The translations under genes were made by a program, and so were the position numbers. The notes beneath the pieces are model-generated. The model worked only from the letters and a program-made list of their open reading frames with translations. It was not told the origin of the DNA and did no database searches. 64,000 nt of DNA from Enterobacterales bacterium (GTDB taxonomy: Bacteria > Pseudomonadota > Gammaproteobacteria > Enterobacterales > Kangiellaceae): the NCBI GenBank assembly GCA_030949565.1, contig JAUZSK010000007.1:1-64000 (forward strand), read 5' to 3'. The stretch's first letter is position 1; each line of letters starts with the position of its first letter. This document shows, piece after piece, positions 18,666-28,073 of this stretch.

Positions 18666-19559
18666 TTAATTATCGGACGCGAAATGCCACAATTTGGATA
18701 AAACTCTTGATAAACTCCCCATATCCTTAAGCTTTTGGGGATCGATGGAACGCCCCATTCGCTGTTGGTAAGCTGCGACAAATTGACTTTGCTCCCTGCT
18801 AGACAAACTCCAATGAACCAGCAACCCTGCGATGTCTAGTAAAGGGTCATTAAAACAGGCATATTCCCAATCAATAATCTTTAACTGTCCCTTGTTGGCA
18901 TCCCACAAGAGATTAAAGGGATTAAGATCGCTATGGCAAAAACAACTCGGCTCATGACTCTTAGCGAAGAATAGACCTTCGTTATACAGTAATTCAATTG
19001 CGGTCCGTTGCTGAGGATTAGTCTTAATCGCTAACTCAAAGTAGCCTTTGAGATGTTGTGCCATATCCAAAGGTTTAGTCAATAGAGACTCTCCTATTAC
19101 TGCGGCATCTGAGTTTTGCTCCTTACCATTAATAGGCGACAACTGATGCAGTCCAACCAAAAAACCGACTAATTGTTGCCTTAAAGATTGATTAGAAAAA
19201 CGGATATATTGGGGATCATTATCAATCCACTCTGAAATACAGACTAGCGGCAGATCAATATAATGTCTAGTAAGCCACTGTTTTATTTGCGTAGACATTA
19301 GCCAGCGATCTAGAGCTGAATATTGCCCGTTAAAAGGCCGTAGCAGATTATTTTTTTCGTTAGGTAGCTGAATGAAGTAATGCCTGTTATGGATCCTCAA
19401 TCGAAAACTCGTATTCGATTGCCCTGATTTTAACTGTTGCCACAAATCTTCATCCTTAATAACATCAGATTTGAAATATTCTGCTATGGGCTGCCATGCC
19501 GCAAGACCAAAACGCCACCATTTTGGTGATTTGGAAACAAGGCTATTATTATTTTGCAA
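18666..19559 (-). CDS. Thiamine kinase-like phosphotransferase
   Basis: 297-residue APH/choline-kinase fold. The catalytic loop is FCHSDLNPFNLLWD and the metal loop KIIDWEYACFNDPLLDIAG. An N-terminal SNTSFRLRIHNRHYFIQLPN corresponds to the ATP-binding hairpin. Third gene of a TPP-riboswitch operon, behind the receptor and PnuT genes. A role in phosphorylating imported thiamine (ThiK-like) therefore fits better than choline or aminoglycoside phosphorylation. Product would be thiamine monophosphate, feeding ThiL, whose gene is at the right end of this window. Function is inferred from context. Confidence 0.78.
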   Translation of the reverse strand: MQNNNSLVSKSPKWWRFGLAAWQPIAEYFKSDVIKDEDLWQQLKSGQSNTSFRLRIHNRHYFIQLPNEKNNLLRPFNGQYSALDRWLMSTQIKQWLTRHYIDLPLVCISEWIDNDPQYIRFSNQSLRQQLVGFLVGLHQLSPINGKEQNSDAAVIGESLLTKPLDMAQHLKGYFELAIKTNPQQRTAIELLYNEGLFFAKSHEPSCFCHSDLNPFNLLWDANKGQLKIIDWEYACFNDPLLDIAGLLVHWSLSSREQSQFVAAYQQRMGRSIDPQKLKDMGSLSRVLSKLWHFASDN

Positions 19560-19592
19560 AATGATTCCCTCCTATTTTCCTGACTCGCTTAA

Positions 19593-20249
19593 TCAATTTT
19601 TTAACTCTGTAAACTCTGTTTTAACTGTCGAATTTGATAATAGACTAAAATGCCTTTTCCAGCTAAAAAAGCCAACAATAGACAGAGCAACGTAACCAAC
19701 AAACAATAGCGCGGTGAGCGCCATGCCTTTTTCTAAATATAAATAAATAGATAACAGATCAATCACAACCCAATACAACCAATTCTCTAACACTTTTTGA
19801 GTGACTAAATAGGTCGTGAAAATTGCTAACCAAGTCGTGGTGGAATCAAGTAGCGGATAAGCTTGTTGCGTGTAATGACTCAACAACCAATAAGAAACAA
19901 CGATTAGAAAACTGCAACATAACATTGCGTAAAAGTGATACTTACACTGCCATGTAATAATTCTTTTAGCTGAACTAGTTGTTTGTTCTTGAGGTTTACC
20001 TTGTTGCCATTGCTGCCAACCATATACTGCCATAATCAAATAATAAAAATTTAAAAATGACTCCATAAATAAATTAATATCAAAGAATAAATAAACATAA
20101 ATCGCTGTACTAAAAAAAGCCGACACCCAACACCATGAATTTTCTTTGATCGCAAGTATTAAATATACGACAGCCAAAACCACCGCCATCCATTCTAAGT
20201 ATGAGGTGGCAAACAGTTGTGCAATAAAATTTTCGAAGAAAGTGTTCAT
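19593..20249 (-). CDS. pnuT: PnuC-family vitamin transporter, probably PnuT (thiamine)
   Basis: 218 residues with about seven hydrophobic helices. The PnuC signature is visible as ENSWCWVSAFFSTAIYVYLF, YYLIMAVYGWQQWQ and LENWLYWVVIDLLSIYLYLE. PnuC proteins move unphosphorylated vitamins by facilitated diffusion, with kinase trapping. The adjacent kinase and the TPP riboswitch upstream point to thiamine rather than nicotinamide riboside. Starts 12 bp behind the TonB receptor stop. Confidence 0.85.
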   Translation of the reverse strand: MNTFFENFIAQLFATSYLEWMAVVLAVVYLILAIKENSWCWVSAFFSTAIYVYLFFDINLFMESFLNFYYLIMAVYGWQQWQQGKPQEQTTSSAKRIITWQCKYHFYAMLCCSFLIVVSYWLLSHYTQQAYPLLDSTTTWLAIFTTYLVTQKVLENWLYWVVIDLLSIYLYLEKGMALTALLFVGYVALSIVGFFSWKRHFSLLSNSTVKTEFTELKN

Positions 20250-20261
20250 AGGTTAAGGCAT

Positions 20262-22451
20262 CTATTCAAATGTTTTAGCAATTGATAACCCCATCAAGCG
20301 AGGTGCCGCGAATTGATAATAAACATCGGTCTGATAAAAGTTTCGGGGATCATTACCAAAGGTGCCAAAAGCGCGGGTTTCTACCCTTTGATCGAATAAA
20401 TTATTGACATAGAGGTTTAATCGCCAGTCGTTTTTGGTATAAACAACACCCAGATTGGTCATTTGGTAAGAAGACGATTTCGCATCGTGGGTATCCGAAA
20501 AATAGAAAGCCGATTTACCTTCTAACTCTAAATGCAACGACCAGTGATCGGTTAACTGATACTCTCCTCCCACTACCCATTGGTTGGTAGGTGCATGGGC
20601 AAAACCGCGACCCGACAAGTTAACCGCTAAGGGTGGGTTGGCATTAAGATCGGCATCAATATGGGTGTAACTTGAATAGCGAGTATATTGCGTATTCAGC
20701 AAGCCTAAGCTCTGGTAGAGCTTAAAACGATCATTCACGCGCCAATTAATTTCTAGCTCTAATCCATAACTTCTTCCGGCAGCGGCATTATCCGTTAACC
20801 CGCTGAAACTGCAAGGGCAAGACCCACCAGCCTGCAGTAGCTGACCGTCTGCCAATGAGCGCACAATAAACTGTTTGTTTTGAATATCTTTGCGATCTTG
20901 GTAAAAAACTGACGCAAGCACCTGCAATCGATTGTCTAACCATCGTCCTTTTAATCCGGCTTCATAATTCCACATAAATTCGGTTTGATAATGGCGCAGT
21001 TCCGCAGGGATGGAAGCATCGGCATTCACTCCACCGGCTTTGTAACCTCTGGAAATTAATCCGTAGATCATACTATTAGTAGCATAGTCATAGCTTAATG
21101 ATAATCGGCCACCCCACAAGTTTTCTTTGGGGCTAAAAACGCTCCCTTGATTATCCCTATAAGCTTGGTTAAGGTGTTCTAGTCTTAATCCAGCGGTCAA
21201 TTTTAAACTCGCCGATAGTTGCTGGCTAACCTGTCCATAAAGTGCCAAGTTATCTTTATCTTGCTGACTTGTAAAATCATTGGCCGCATAAGTATACTGC
21301 CGTCTAAAGTCGACGGTCTGTTGCTTAAAATACAAACCAGCAACCCAACTTAAACGATAATCTTCAGCGCTCGATAGCTTAATATCTAGGCTAGTATTTT
21401 GGTTTTGTCTAAGATACTGATCATAAGAAGAGTACCACCAATCAAAACCAAACAAGCTAGAGTCACAAGCGGTGTTGTCGCATATAGTTGGGTTACTCCA
21501 GTCTTCATCATAGGCATACTCAATGTCTGAATCAGCATGGCTAAGGCTAGCCTTAAGGGTTAAATCAGCGCTTAACAACCAATCCAAACTCAGTGCAAAA
21601 GCATTGGTTTTCTGAGTATCTTTTCCGGGCTTGTCCGATAATGTCGTGCGATTAGAGTCAAGGCTAAAAGCATCATAGCCATTATTAATATCTGCCATAA
21701 AATAACTGCTATTAAGTCTAATATTATCAGTGATTTGATAAGCCAATTTAGCGCGAAAACTCTGTTCATCCAGATTGTTAGTATCCTTTCGATTTAAAAA
21801 TGTATTTTTCATAAAACCATTACTCGAATAACTTTTATAAGCAACTCGATAGGCTAATTTTGCGTTCATAGGTCCTGAATTCACTAGCGATAGCTGCTTA
21901 CCGCCATAGGTTTCAAAATTGGTTTCGACACGGCTCGTCTGATAATCAGTGGGCGCGTTAGAAACTAGATTAATTAATCCAGCCAGCCCATTTGCACCAT
22001 AAAGTGTGCCCTGTGGCCCTCTTAAAATTTCAACCTGTTGAATATCTAAAGTGGTCGCCGCATTAGATATTCCGGTTAAATCGATTCCATCGAGCACCAC
22101 ACCAACAGAGTAGTTAGTGTTTTCTATAAACTCGCTGCGCTCACCCACACCACGGATCTGAATAAAACGACCACGCGAGGCACCGCTGGCAAAATTGACG
22201 TTGGGCGCTAAGTTAAGTAGATCGGTTAACTGCTGCGCGTTACGGCGTTGGATACTTTGCTGATCAATAATACTAATGCTTGAAGGCGATTTGAGTAAAT
22301 CACTTTGCTGTAGTTCTGCTGTGACAAGGATAGTATTTTCATTGGTGCTTTCGACTGACTGTTCAGAAACAAGTTCGGCAGCATGCAAAAAGCTGGCACT
22401 CAAGGATAAAGATAGTAGGATAGGTATTTTAAACTGCTTGTTAAAAATCAT
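20262..22451 (-). CDS. TonB-dependent outer-membrane receptor, probably for thiamine
   Basis: 729 residues: signal peptide (to about SFLHA), then the plug domain with SDLLKSPSSISIIDQQSIQRR, LNLAPNVNFASGASRGRFIQ, and VEILRGPQGTLYGANGLAGL, then a 22-strand-type barrel ending in LSIAKTFE. Start was chosen at the ATG preceded by GGAGG 9 bases upstream; an earlier ATG at 22475 lacks this. It is the first gene after a TPP riboswitch and is followed by PnuT and a kinase. This fits OMR1-type thiamine receptors proposed for such operons in gammaproteobacteria and Bacteroidetes. Energised by TonB-ExbBD encoded elsewhere. Confidence 0.85.
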   Translation of the reverse strand: MIFNKQFKIPILLSLSLSASFLHAAELVSEQSVESTNENTILVTAELQQSDLLKSPSSISIIDQQSIQRRNAQQLTDLLNLAPNVNFASGASRGRFIQIRGVGERSEFIENTNYSVGVVLDGIDLTGISNAATTLDIQQVEILRGPQGTLYGANGLAGLINLVSNAPTDYQTSRVETNFETYGGKQLSLVNSGPMNAKLAYRVAYKSYSSNGFMKNTFLNRKDTNNLDEQSFRAKLAYQITDNIRLNSSYFMADINNGYDAFSLDSNRTTLSDKPGKDTQKTNAFALSLDWLLSADLTLKASLSHADSDIEYAYDEDWSNPTICDNTACDSSLFGFDWWYSSYDQYLRQNQNTSLDIKLSSAEDYRLSWVAGLYFKQQTVDFRRQYTYAANDFTSQQDKDNLALYGQVSQQLSASLKLTAGLRLEHLNQAYRDNQGSVFSPKENLWGGRLSLSYDYATNSMIYGLISRGYKAGGVNADASIPAELRHYQTEFMWNYEAGLKGRWLDNRLQVLASVFYQDRKDIQNKQFIVRSLADGQLLQAGGSCPCSFSGLTDNAAAGRSYGLELEINWRVNDRFKLYQSLGLLNTQYTRYSSYTHIDADLNANPPLAVNLSGRGFAHAPTNQWVVGGEYQLTDHWSLHLELEGKSAFYFSDTHDAKSSSYQMTNLGVVYTKNDWRLNLYVNNLFDQRVETRAFGTFGNDPRNFYQTDVYYQFAAPRLMGLSIAKTFE

Positions 22452-22556
22452 AATTTTAGACCTCCATAAAACCATAAACTAGTTAGTTCAGTATTGGAGA
22501 TCCGGTAAGACGATGGTCAAGAAGGTAAGTGAAGTAGGCTGTTAAGACTTTAGAAA

Positions 22557-22672
22557 CTTACCACCTGTCCCTACGCCGGCATTAACCGGATCAGGTTCAA
22601 AGGGTACGAATCTCAGGTCTATTTTTATTCTTCAATGAATAACTAGACCGCCCCTCAGGTTGAATCTTGATT
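22557..22672 (-). promoter_or_regulatory. TPP (THI-box) riboswitch
   Basis: On the minus strand the conserved core is complete: CTCAACCTGAGGGG-type opening, CCTGAGA, TACCCTTTGAACCTGATC, the stem pair CCGG / CCGGC, and GCGTAGGGACAGGTGG. This binds thiamine diphosphate and would shut off the downstream receptor-pnuT-kinase operon when TPP is plentiful. It ends about 105 bases before the receptor start. I did not fold the expression platform. Confidence 0.95.
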
Positions 22673-22742
22673 ATAAAGTAATTTAAAGCTGAATGATATA
22701 GAAATCCTTGGAGGCAGTTGTGCACTGAACAGAGGAAAATGA

Positions 22743-23782
22743 CTATTCGATTAATCGATCAATTTTATCCATCACCTGCTGACAAGTGATTGCTTGCATT
22801 AAATGCTCGCCTTTGACTCTTTTCCCCCACTTGTTGTGCTGAGTGCCTTTGCCGGTTTGTTTATGTAACGCTTGTTTATAAACTGATACCACTAGGTTCT
22901 GACTTTTGTAAGGACCTGTTCTTGTGGATTACTATGGGCATATAAACCGATCACCGGAGTGTCCACTAAACAGGCCATATGTGCAGGACCAGAATCGGGA
23001 GCTATGATAAATCTTGCCTGCTCAATCACACTCAACAATTCTATTAGAGATGTTTGTCCCACCAGATTGGTGACCGCTTGGTGAGTTGTTTTGATGATTT
23101 TCTCAGACAGCTCTTTTTCTATCGAAGAAGGACCTCCAGTTAACACCACATTAAAACCTTTACCCACCAAGTAATCGGCTATAGCTGCATACCTCTGCGG
23201 CAACCAATTTCTGACTGAGTTACTGGCGGCAGGTGATATCACGACAAAGGGTTGCTTGCTGTGTTGTAATAGCGCCGAGATAGGGTATTGATTAGCCTTG
23301 ATAGTGGGCCAACTAGGCTTATCTGATTGACCGGCGCCAATGGCTTTGGCAAAGCCCCAAAAACCTTCCGCCACATGGGGCTGATTTTGTGCCGGTATTT
23401 GCCGATTGGTAAAAAGCCACTGGCCTTCTTTAGCTCGGGCGCTATCAAACCCCCATTTTTGCTTAGCCGAAATACAAAGACTGGCTAAGCTAGCGCGCAA
23501 TGCCACTTGCATATGCAGTAAAATATCAAACTCATGGCCTTTAAATCGCTGATAAAGCTCTTTATAGGCTTTTAAACCCTGCTTTTTATCAAAAACCACC
23601 CAATCAACCTCGATAAGATGGCGCATTAACTGATATTCAACCCTTCCAATCACCCAGCTAATTTTAGCTTTAGGGTATGCATCCTTGATGGCTTGCACAC
23701 CAGCAATGGCATGACACACATCACCAATTGCTGATAAGCGTAAAATACAAATGGTATTGGGTGAGTCGAATGCTTTAGTCAT
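22743..23782 (-). CDS. waaC: LPS heptosyltransferase I-like (GT9 family), C-terminal frameshift
   Basis: GT9 glycosyltransferase that adds heptose to the lipid A-Kdo core. Family marks: ICILRLSAIGDVCHAIAGVQ at the N-terminus, FDILLHMQVALRASLAS, the donor-site PFVVISPAASNSVRNWLPQR, GGPSSIEKE and the IIAPDSGPAHMACLVDTPVI nucleotide-binding loop. After YAHSNPQ one A is missing from an A-run (about 22915). The next frame continues RTGPYKSQNLVVSVYKQAL and 40 more residues to TAG, as expected of WaaC. Total about 346 residues. The gene stands alone, divergent from the outer-membrane gene at 24014. Confidence 0.82.
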
Positions 23783-24013
23783 GAAGGTTCGGTTCGATAA
23801 TTAAGTGGATCAATTTTAACCAATGAATAGAGGTCGGGACAAGCTAAATCAAGCAGAGGCAAGGTTTATTCGCGGCTTTAGCACTTTTAACTTTTGTCTC
23901 GGCTATTTTTTACATTGATTCTGTGATAAAACACCGGAAAATCACCCTTAAATTGGGTATACTTTTAGTACATTCTAAGTGAGTAGTTTATCCAAAGCGA
24001 GATCTGATCCACT

Positions 24014-24952
24014 ATGAGACAATGGCTAACTCCATCTATTCTACAAAGTCTTCTAACCGGTGCTTTATTTTTAGGCGCATCAGCAAACAGCTATACACTT
24101 TCCGCCGAGGAGTCGATTGACTTTAATGCTGAACACATATTAGAAGTACCAATGGATTTTGCCTATCTTACGCTTCCACAAAAACCCGCAAAGGGTGAAA
24201 CAGAGGAATGGCGTGTGGGCTATTCTTATGCCGATATCTCGGCCTCTGGCATAAAAGCTAAAATACCAATGCTCACGCTACACTATTATTCTGAGTTTGA
24301 AGACAAATCGGGATTCAGTGTTGGCGCTTTTTTTCAAAAGTACCAGTTTTCGGCTAAACCACAGAGCATTATTGTATCGCCTAACTTTGCAACCCTAACG
24401 GCCTATCCGCAAACTTTTAATGCCAACCTCACTCAGGTTTCTGGAAGCGCCAATCACTATGGCGCTAGCTTTGGTTATTATTTTGATTTCGAACAGGATT
24501 CCCATTTACAAATAGGTTTACTTATTGAGCGCTTACAAGTCAGCCAGTTTCAGGTTGATTTTGTTTCACGAGGCTTCGCCATTGATTTTCTAGGCTCTAT
24601 CGATTATGCAGCCTCCTATAATGCCATTACACCTTACGCTATCTATCAATTTTCCAAAGATCACTTTGACGATTGGACCGGTACTTTAAAAGCTGTTTTT
24701 GCAAAACCTTTACCACGCGTCGGCTTTGTCGGTTCATTTAGCACATCGAGTTATCAGGTTTCTGGCGATAGTAAAAGCTATGCGGATGTTACGCCAATCC
24801 CTGATTCCTATCTGGGCATGGGTTATACCATTGAAAATCGTAGCGGTTTCCGAGTGGATATAGGCGGGTTAGTTTACTCCTACATTTTTGAACCCTATGG
24901 TCACTCAGGATTTGATTCACCGATTTTTTTAAGCTTCTCTAATTCGTTTTAG
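24014..24952 (+). CDS. Secreted, probably outer-membrane beta-barrel protein
   Basis: 312 residues, not a family I can name. There is a signal peptide (hydrophobic to about SANSYTLS), then alternating aromatic/polar strands typical of small barrels (WRVGYSYADISASG, MLTLHYYSEFEDKSGFSVGA, HYGASFGYYFDF, FRVDIGGLVYSYIF) and a terminal Phe (SFSNSF), the usual BAM recognition end. No neighbour on the same strand. The convergent cNMP gene ends 44 bp away. Confidence 0.65.
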   Translation: MRQWLTPSILQSLLTGALFLGASANSYTLSAEESIDFNAEHILEVPMDFAYLTLPQKPAKGETEEWRVGYSYADISASGIKAKIPMLTLHYYSEFEDKSGFSVGAFFQKYQFSAKPQSIIVSPNFATLTAYPQTFNANLTQVSGSANHYGASFGYYFDFEQDSHLQIGLLIERLQVSQFQVDFVSRGFAIDFLGSIDYAASYNAITPYAIYQFSKDHFDDWTGTLKAVFAKPLPRVGFVGSFSTSSYQVSGDSKSYADVTPIPDSYLGMGYTIENRSGFRVDIGGLVYSYIFEPYGHSGFDSPIFLSFSNSF

Positions 24953-24996
24953 ACAGTATTTCACTGTATTAGTTAACCGCGTCTAAACCGATCTAA

Positions 24997-25788
24997 CTAA
25001 CCCATCGTACTGACTTTTTCATTTAAGCTGATAATTTTATCGGCTAAACTCGATAAGATATTGAGGAATAGTTTCGGATGTGAATGAACTAGTTTTGAGA
25101 ACTGATCTTTATGTACCATTAGTAATGTACAATTCGTTTTAGCCACAACATTAGCCGTTCTTTTTTGATTGGTAAGCACGGCGATGGCGCCAAAGATTTC
25201 ATCTTGCCCAATTTCACCGACTTCTACGCCGTTATGTACCGCTACAGCCGTTCCTTCAACAATCGAATAAACATAATCGGCTTCATCTCCTTCGGTAATT
25301 ATTGATGATCCTGCTGAAAAACGCCCAAATCCAGGATTAGCCACTTCTTCTTTTTTAGTTAAACCGCCTATAATCTGATTTAATTGTAATTTACTTAAAC
25401 CACTCACCGAAAACCAAAGATTGAGTAGTTCGGAATCTTGAGATAAAAGTTCAATGAATTGTTCATCGCTAAAACTATGTATCACAGCTTCTGACTTAAC
25501 GTTAAAATGAATTTCAGCATCGCTAGTTTCTTCCGCAGATGAAGTATGAACCATATCACCGTATTCTAAAATATAAAGTGTTTTATCTTCTAGCTCGACA
25601 GAAACATTCCCACCTTTAATAAAATGCATCCCTTTATTCCACACTTCATTCGAACTGGAGTCACTCAGTTTATGCTCTTCAAAAGGGAGTTTTCTATCGA
25701 CTAAACCGCGATAAAGCTGATCAATTTTTTGCTGTAACTTTTGATTGACTATTGAAAAATATTCTTTCTGTTCATTAATGCTAATCAT
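24997..25788 (-). CDS. Cyclic-nucleotide-binding domain protein
   Basis: 263 residues. The C-terminal half (about 150-255) is a cNMP-binding beta-roll: FGRFSAGSSIITEGDEADYV, EVGEIGQDEIFGAIAVLTNQ, KRTANVVAKTNCTLLMV, then the closing helix. The phosphate-binding cassette is degenerate (GQDEIFGAIAVL in place of GE-x-ALx-RAA), so true cyclic-nucleotide binding is uncertain. The N-terminal half repeats the roll weakly (GNVSVELEDKTLYILEYGDM). There is no DNA-binding domain. It follows mnmH by 35 bp in the same direction and may be co-transcribed. Confidence 0.8.
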   Translation of the reverse strand: MISINEQKEYFSIVNQKLQQKIDQLYRGLVDRKLPFEEHKLSDSSSNEVWNKGMHFIKGGNVSVELEDKTLYILEYGDMVHTSSAEETSDAEIHFNVKSEAVIHSFSDEQFIELLSQDSELLNLWFSVSGLSKLQLNQIIGGLTKKEEVANPGFGRFSAGSSIITEGDEADYVYSIVEGTAVAVHNGVEVGEIGQDEIFGAIAVLTNQKRTANVVAKTNCTLLMVHKDQFSKLVHSHPKLFLNILSSLADKIISLNEKVSTMG

Positions 25789-25822
25789 ATTAAATCACTC
25801 CGAGCTTTTTCTTTAGTTTGAC

Positions 25823-26956
25823 TCATACCTCAAAACTTTTCAACTGGCAAAGATATTGTTGAACCTGCCCATAATCGCCTTTAAAAATAATTTTTTCTTG
25901 CTTTTTTTTCAGCTGAAACTGATACATAGGATCATAGTACTTTTTCAATAAATAGACAATCCAGTCTTTGTGTTTTGTTAAATCATTTGCTTGTCTTTGT
26001 GACCGAATACCGGCATCTATTAAATATAGCATCTTTTTATGGTCTTCACCGCCTAGTCTTTTTTTAATTTTATTAGTGGCTTCGACTAAAAATGTCTCGT
26101 AATGAGTAATAGGATCTTGCTTATAAGACTGGTTAAAAAGTAGGTTTAATTCAACCACATAATCCTTATAAATTTGATTAATACGAAAATCGAGCGATTC
26201 TTCAATCATAATAACTTCGGCTTGCTCCATTTTCTGTTTAAGATCAAGCGGCAACGCTCGCGATCCTATCAACCGCCCTTCATCTTCTAGGAGCAAAAAA
26301 GGGTAATCTGCTGCTTGATGCTGCATCAACTTAAGTGCCAGCTGATTTTCAAAATCAATCTGAGTAGGTTGCGGACTAATCATTTTACCAAAACTAGAGC
26401 CCCGGTGATTGGCTAACTTCTCTAAGTCTATAGCGCTATCAAAATTCTGCAATAAACGCGTTTTAGCGGTTCCAGTATAGCCACCAAGAATATAAATGGG
26501 TAGCTTGGCAACAATGGCTTGGCTTTGATCGATCAAAAAACGTCTTAGGGCTTTATAACCACCTTCAATAATAGGCAGATGATTACCCTGCTCTGCTAGC
26601 CACTGTTGACTAATTCGTGATCGCAAGCCACCACGAAAACAATAGAAATAGGCATCTTGGTCATGCGCTTGAGCAAACTGTTTCCATGCTGAAACCCGCT
26701 GCTGCTGAGTCTCACCTTGTACCAATTGATGCCCTAACTCAATGGCTTGTTGCTGCCCTTTTTGTTTATAACAAAGACCCACCAAGCGGCGTTCTTCATC
26801 ACTCATTAAAGGTAAATTGGTCGAACCGGGTATAGCACCTTTTTGAAACTCGCTAGGCGATCTCAGATCGATCAGCGGCGATCCAGACAAAAGAATGTTT
26901 TGATAATCGTTGGTGTTAGGACGCTGCTTTTTGTGCTTGATATTTTCTTTTTTCAT
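25823..26956 (-). CDS. mnmH: tRNA 2-selenouridine synthase
   Basis: 377 residues. The N-terminal rhodanese domain (PLIDLRSPSEFQKGAIPGST) carries the active Cys in AYFYCFRGGLRSRISQQWL. A P-loop follows (YILGGYTGTAKTRLL) with the DLEKLANHRGSSFG motif. It geranylates 2-thiouridine-34 and exchanges it for selenium using selenophosphate. The gene begins 3 bases behind selD, its selenophosphate donor. The pair is the usual minimal selenouridine module. Confidence 0.95.
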   Translation of the reverse strand: MKKENIKHKKQRPNTNDYQNILLSGSPLIDLRSPSEFQKGAIPGSTNLPLMSDEERRLVGLCYKQKGQQQAIELGHQLVQGETQQQRVSAWKQFAQAHDQDAYFYCFRGGLRSRISQQWLAEQGNHLPIIEGGYKALRRFLIDQSQAIVAKLPIYILGGYTGTAKTRLLQNFDSAIDLEKLANHRGSSFGKMISPQPTQIDFENQLALKLMQHQAADYPFLLLEDEGRLIGSRALPLDLKQKMEQAEVIMIEESLDFRINQIYKDYVVELNLLFNQSYKQDPITHYETFLVEATNKIKKRLGGEDHKKMLYLIDAGIRSQRQANDLTKHKDWIVYLLKKYYDPMYQFQLKKKQEKIIFKGDYGQVQQYLCQLKSFEV

Positions 26957-26959
26957 TGA

Positions 26960-27988
26960 TTACAATATATTAATTAGTTTTTGTTTTGGCGCGATTAATC
27001 GGCCAAAAGATTCAAGCTGCAAGCCTTGTTTTGTTGCACATTTTTGAAATTCTTCAACAGCCGATGCTTCAACTGCCACCAATAAACCCCCACTGGTTTG
27101 TGGATCGCAACCGTAATGTCTTTGTTGTTCATTCAATGCTCCCAATGTGTCGCCATAACTATCGAAATTCCGATCACAACCGCCGGGAATAGCACCTTGT
27201 TGCCTATATTTTTCGGCTTCTGGAATCAAAGGCACTTTGGAAAAATCAATTTCAGCAGACACGCCACTGGCTTTGCAAACTTCGCCGAGATGCCCAAACA
27301 GACCAAAGCCCGTCACATCGGTCATGGCTCTCACACCACCTAGTTCAGAAAAAATCTGTCCAATATGATTCAGTTGGCACATATATTTCGCAGCCAACCC
27401 TTCATCTTCATCCAATAGTTTTTTTTGTTTTTGCGCGGTGGTTAAAATACCAACACCCAAGGGTTTGGTGAGGAATAATTGACAGCCTTCAATAGCCGTG
27501 GAATTCCTTAACACTTTACTAGTTTCAATCACACCGGTCACGGCCAGACCAAAAATCGGCTCTGGCGAATCGATACTATGCCCGCCAGCCAATGATATTC
27601 CTGCGTCTCGGCATGCCGAACGACCACCTTCAACCACTTGTTGCGCGACATCTGGCGACAATTTATCCAATGGCCAACCGAGAATAGCAATCGCCATAAT
27701 TGGCTTGCCACCCATAGCGTAAATATCACTAATGGCATTGGTTGCCGCAATGCGGCCAAAGGTATCAGCATCATCCACAATCGGCATAAAGAAATCGGTA
27801 GTGCTAATAATTGACTGACCATTGCCGAGATCATAGACCGCCGCATCGTCACTGGTTTCATTGCCGACCAACAAGGATGGATCGGGCATGGGTGGTAGTT
27901 GGGAGGTCACAATTTGGGATAAGACCGCAGGAGAGATTTTGCAGCCACAGCCTGCGCCGTGGCTATATTCGGTTAATTTAACGCTCAT
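26960..27988 (-). CDS. selD: Selenide, water dikinase
   Basis: 342 residues. Makes selenophosphate from selenide and ATP. The catalytic loop [14 protein letters not shown] carries Cys, not Sec. [30 protein letters not shown] and [15 protein letters not shown] are the usual metal/ATP motifs, and [11 protein letters not shown] is the closing motif. Upstream partner of mnmH. No selA, selB or selC is seen here, so the selenium may be used only for tRNA modification. Confidence 0.96.
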   Translation of the reverse strand: MSVKLTEYSHGAGCGCKISPAVLSQIVTSQLPPMPDPSLLVGNETSDDAAVYDLGNGQSIISTTDFFMPIVDDADTFGRIAATNAISDIYAMGGKPIMAIAILGWPLDKLSPDVAQQVVEGGRSACRDAGISLAGGHSIDSPEPIFGLAVTGVIETSKVLRNSTAIEGCQLFLTKPLGVGILTTAQKQKKLLDEDEGLAAKYMCQLNHIGQIFSELGGVRAMTDVTGFGLFGHLGEVCKASGVSAEIDFSKVPLIPEAEKYRQQGAIPGGCDRNFDSYGDTLGALNEQQRHYGCDPQTSGGLLVAVEASAVEEFQKCATKQGLQLESFGRLIAPKQKLINIL

Positions 27989-28073
27989 TTTCTAGTTTGA
28001 CCCTTTATAATATGCAGATAGCGAGTAACAAAAGACTACTCTAGCATATTTTGTTCAAGGGTCGATGAAAAGC

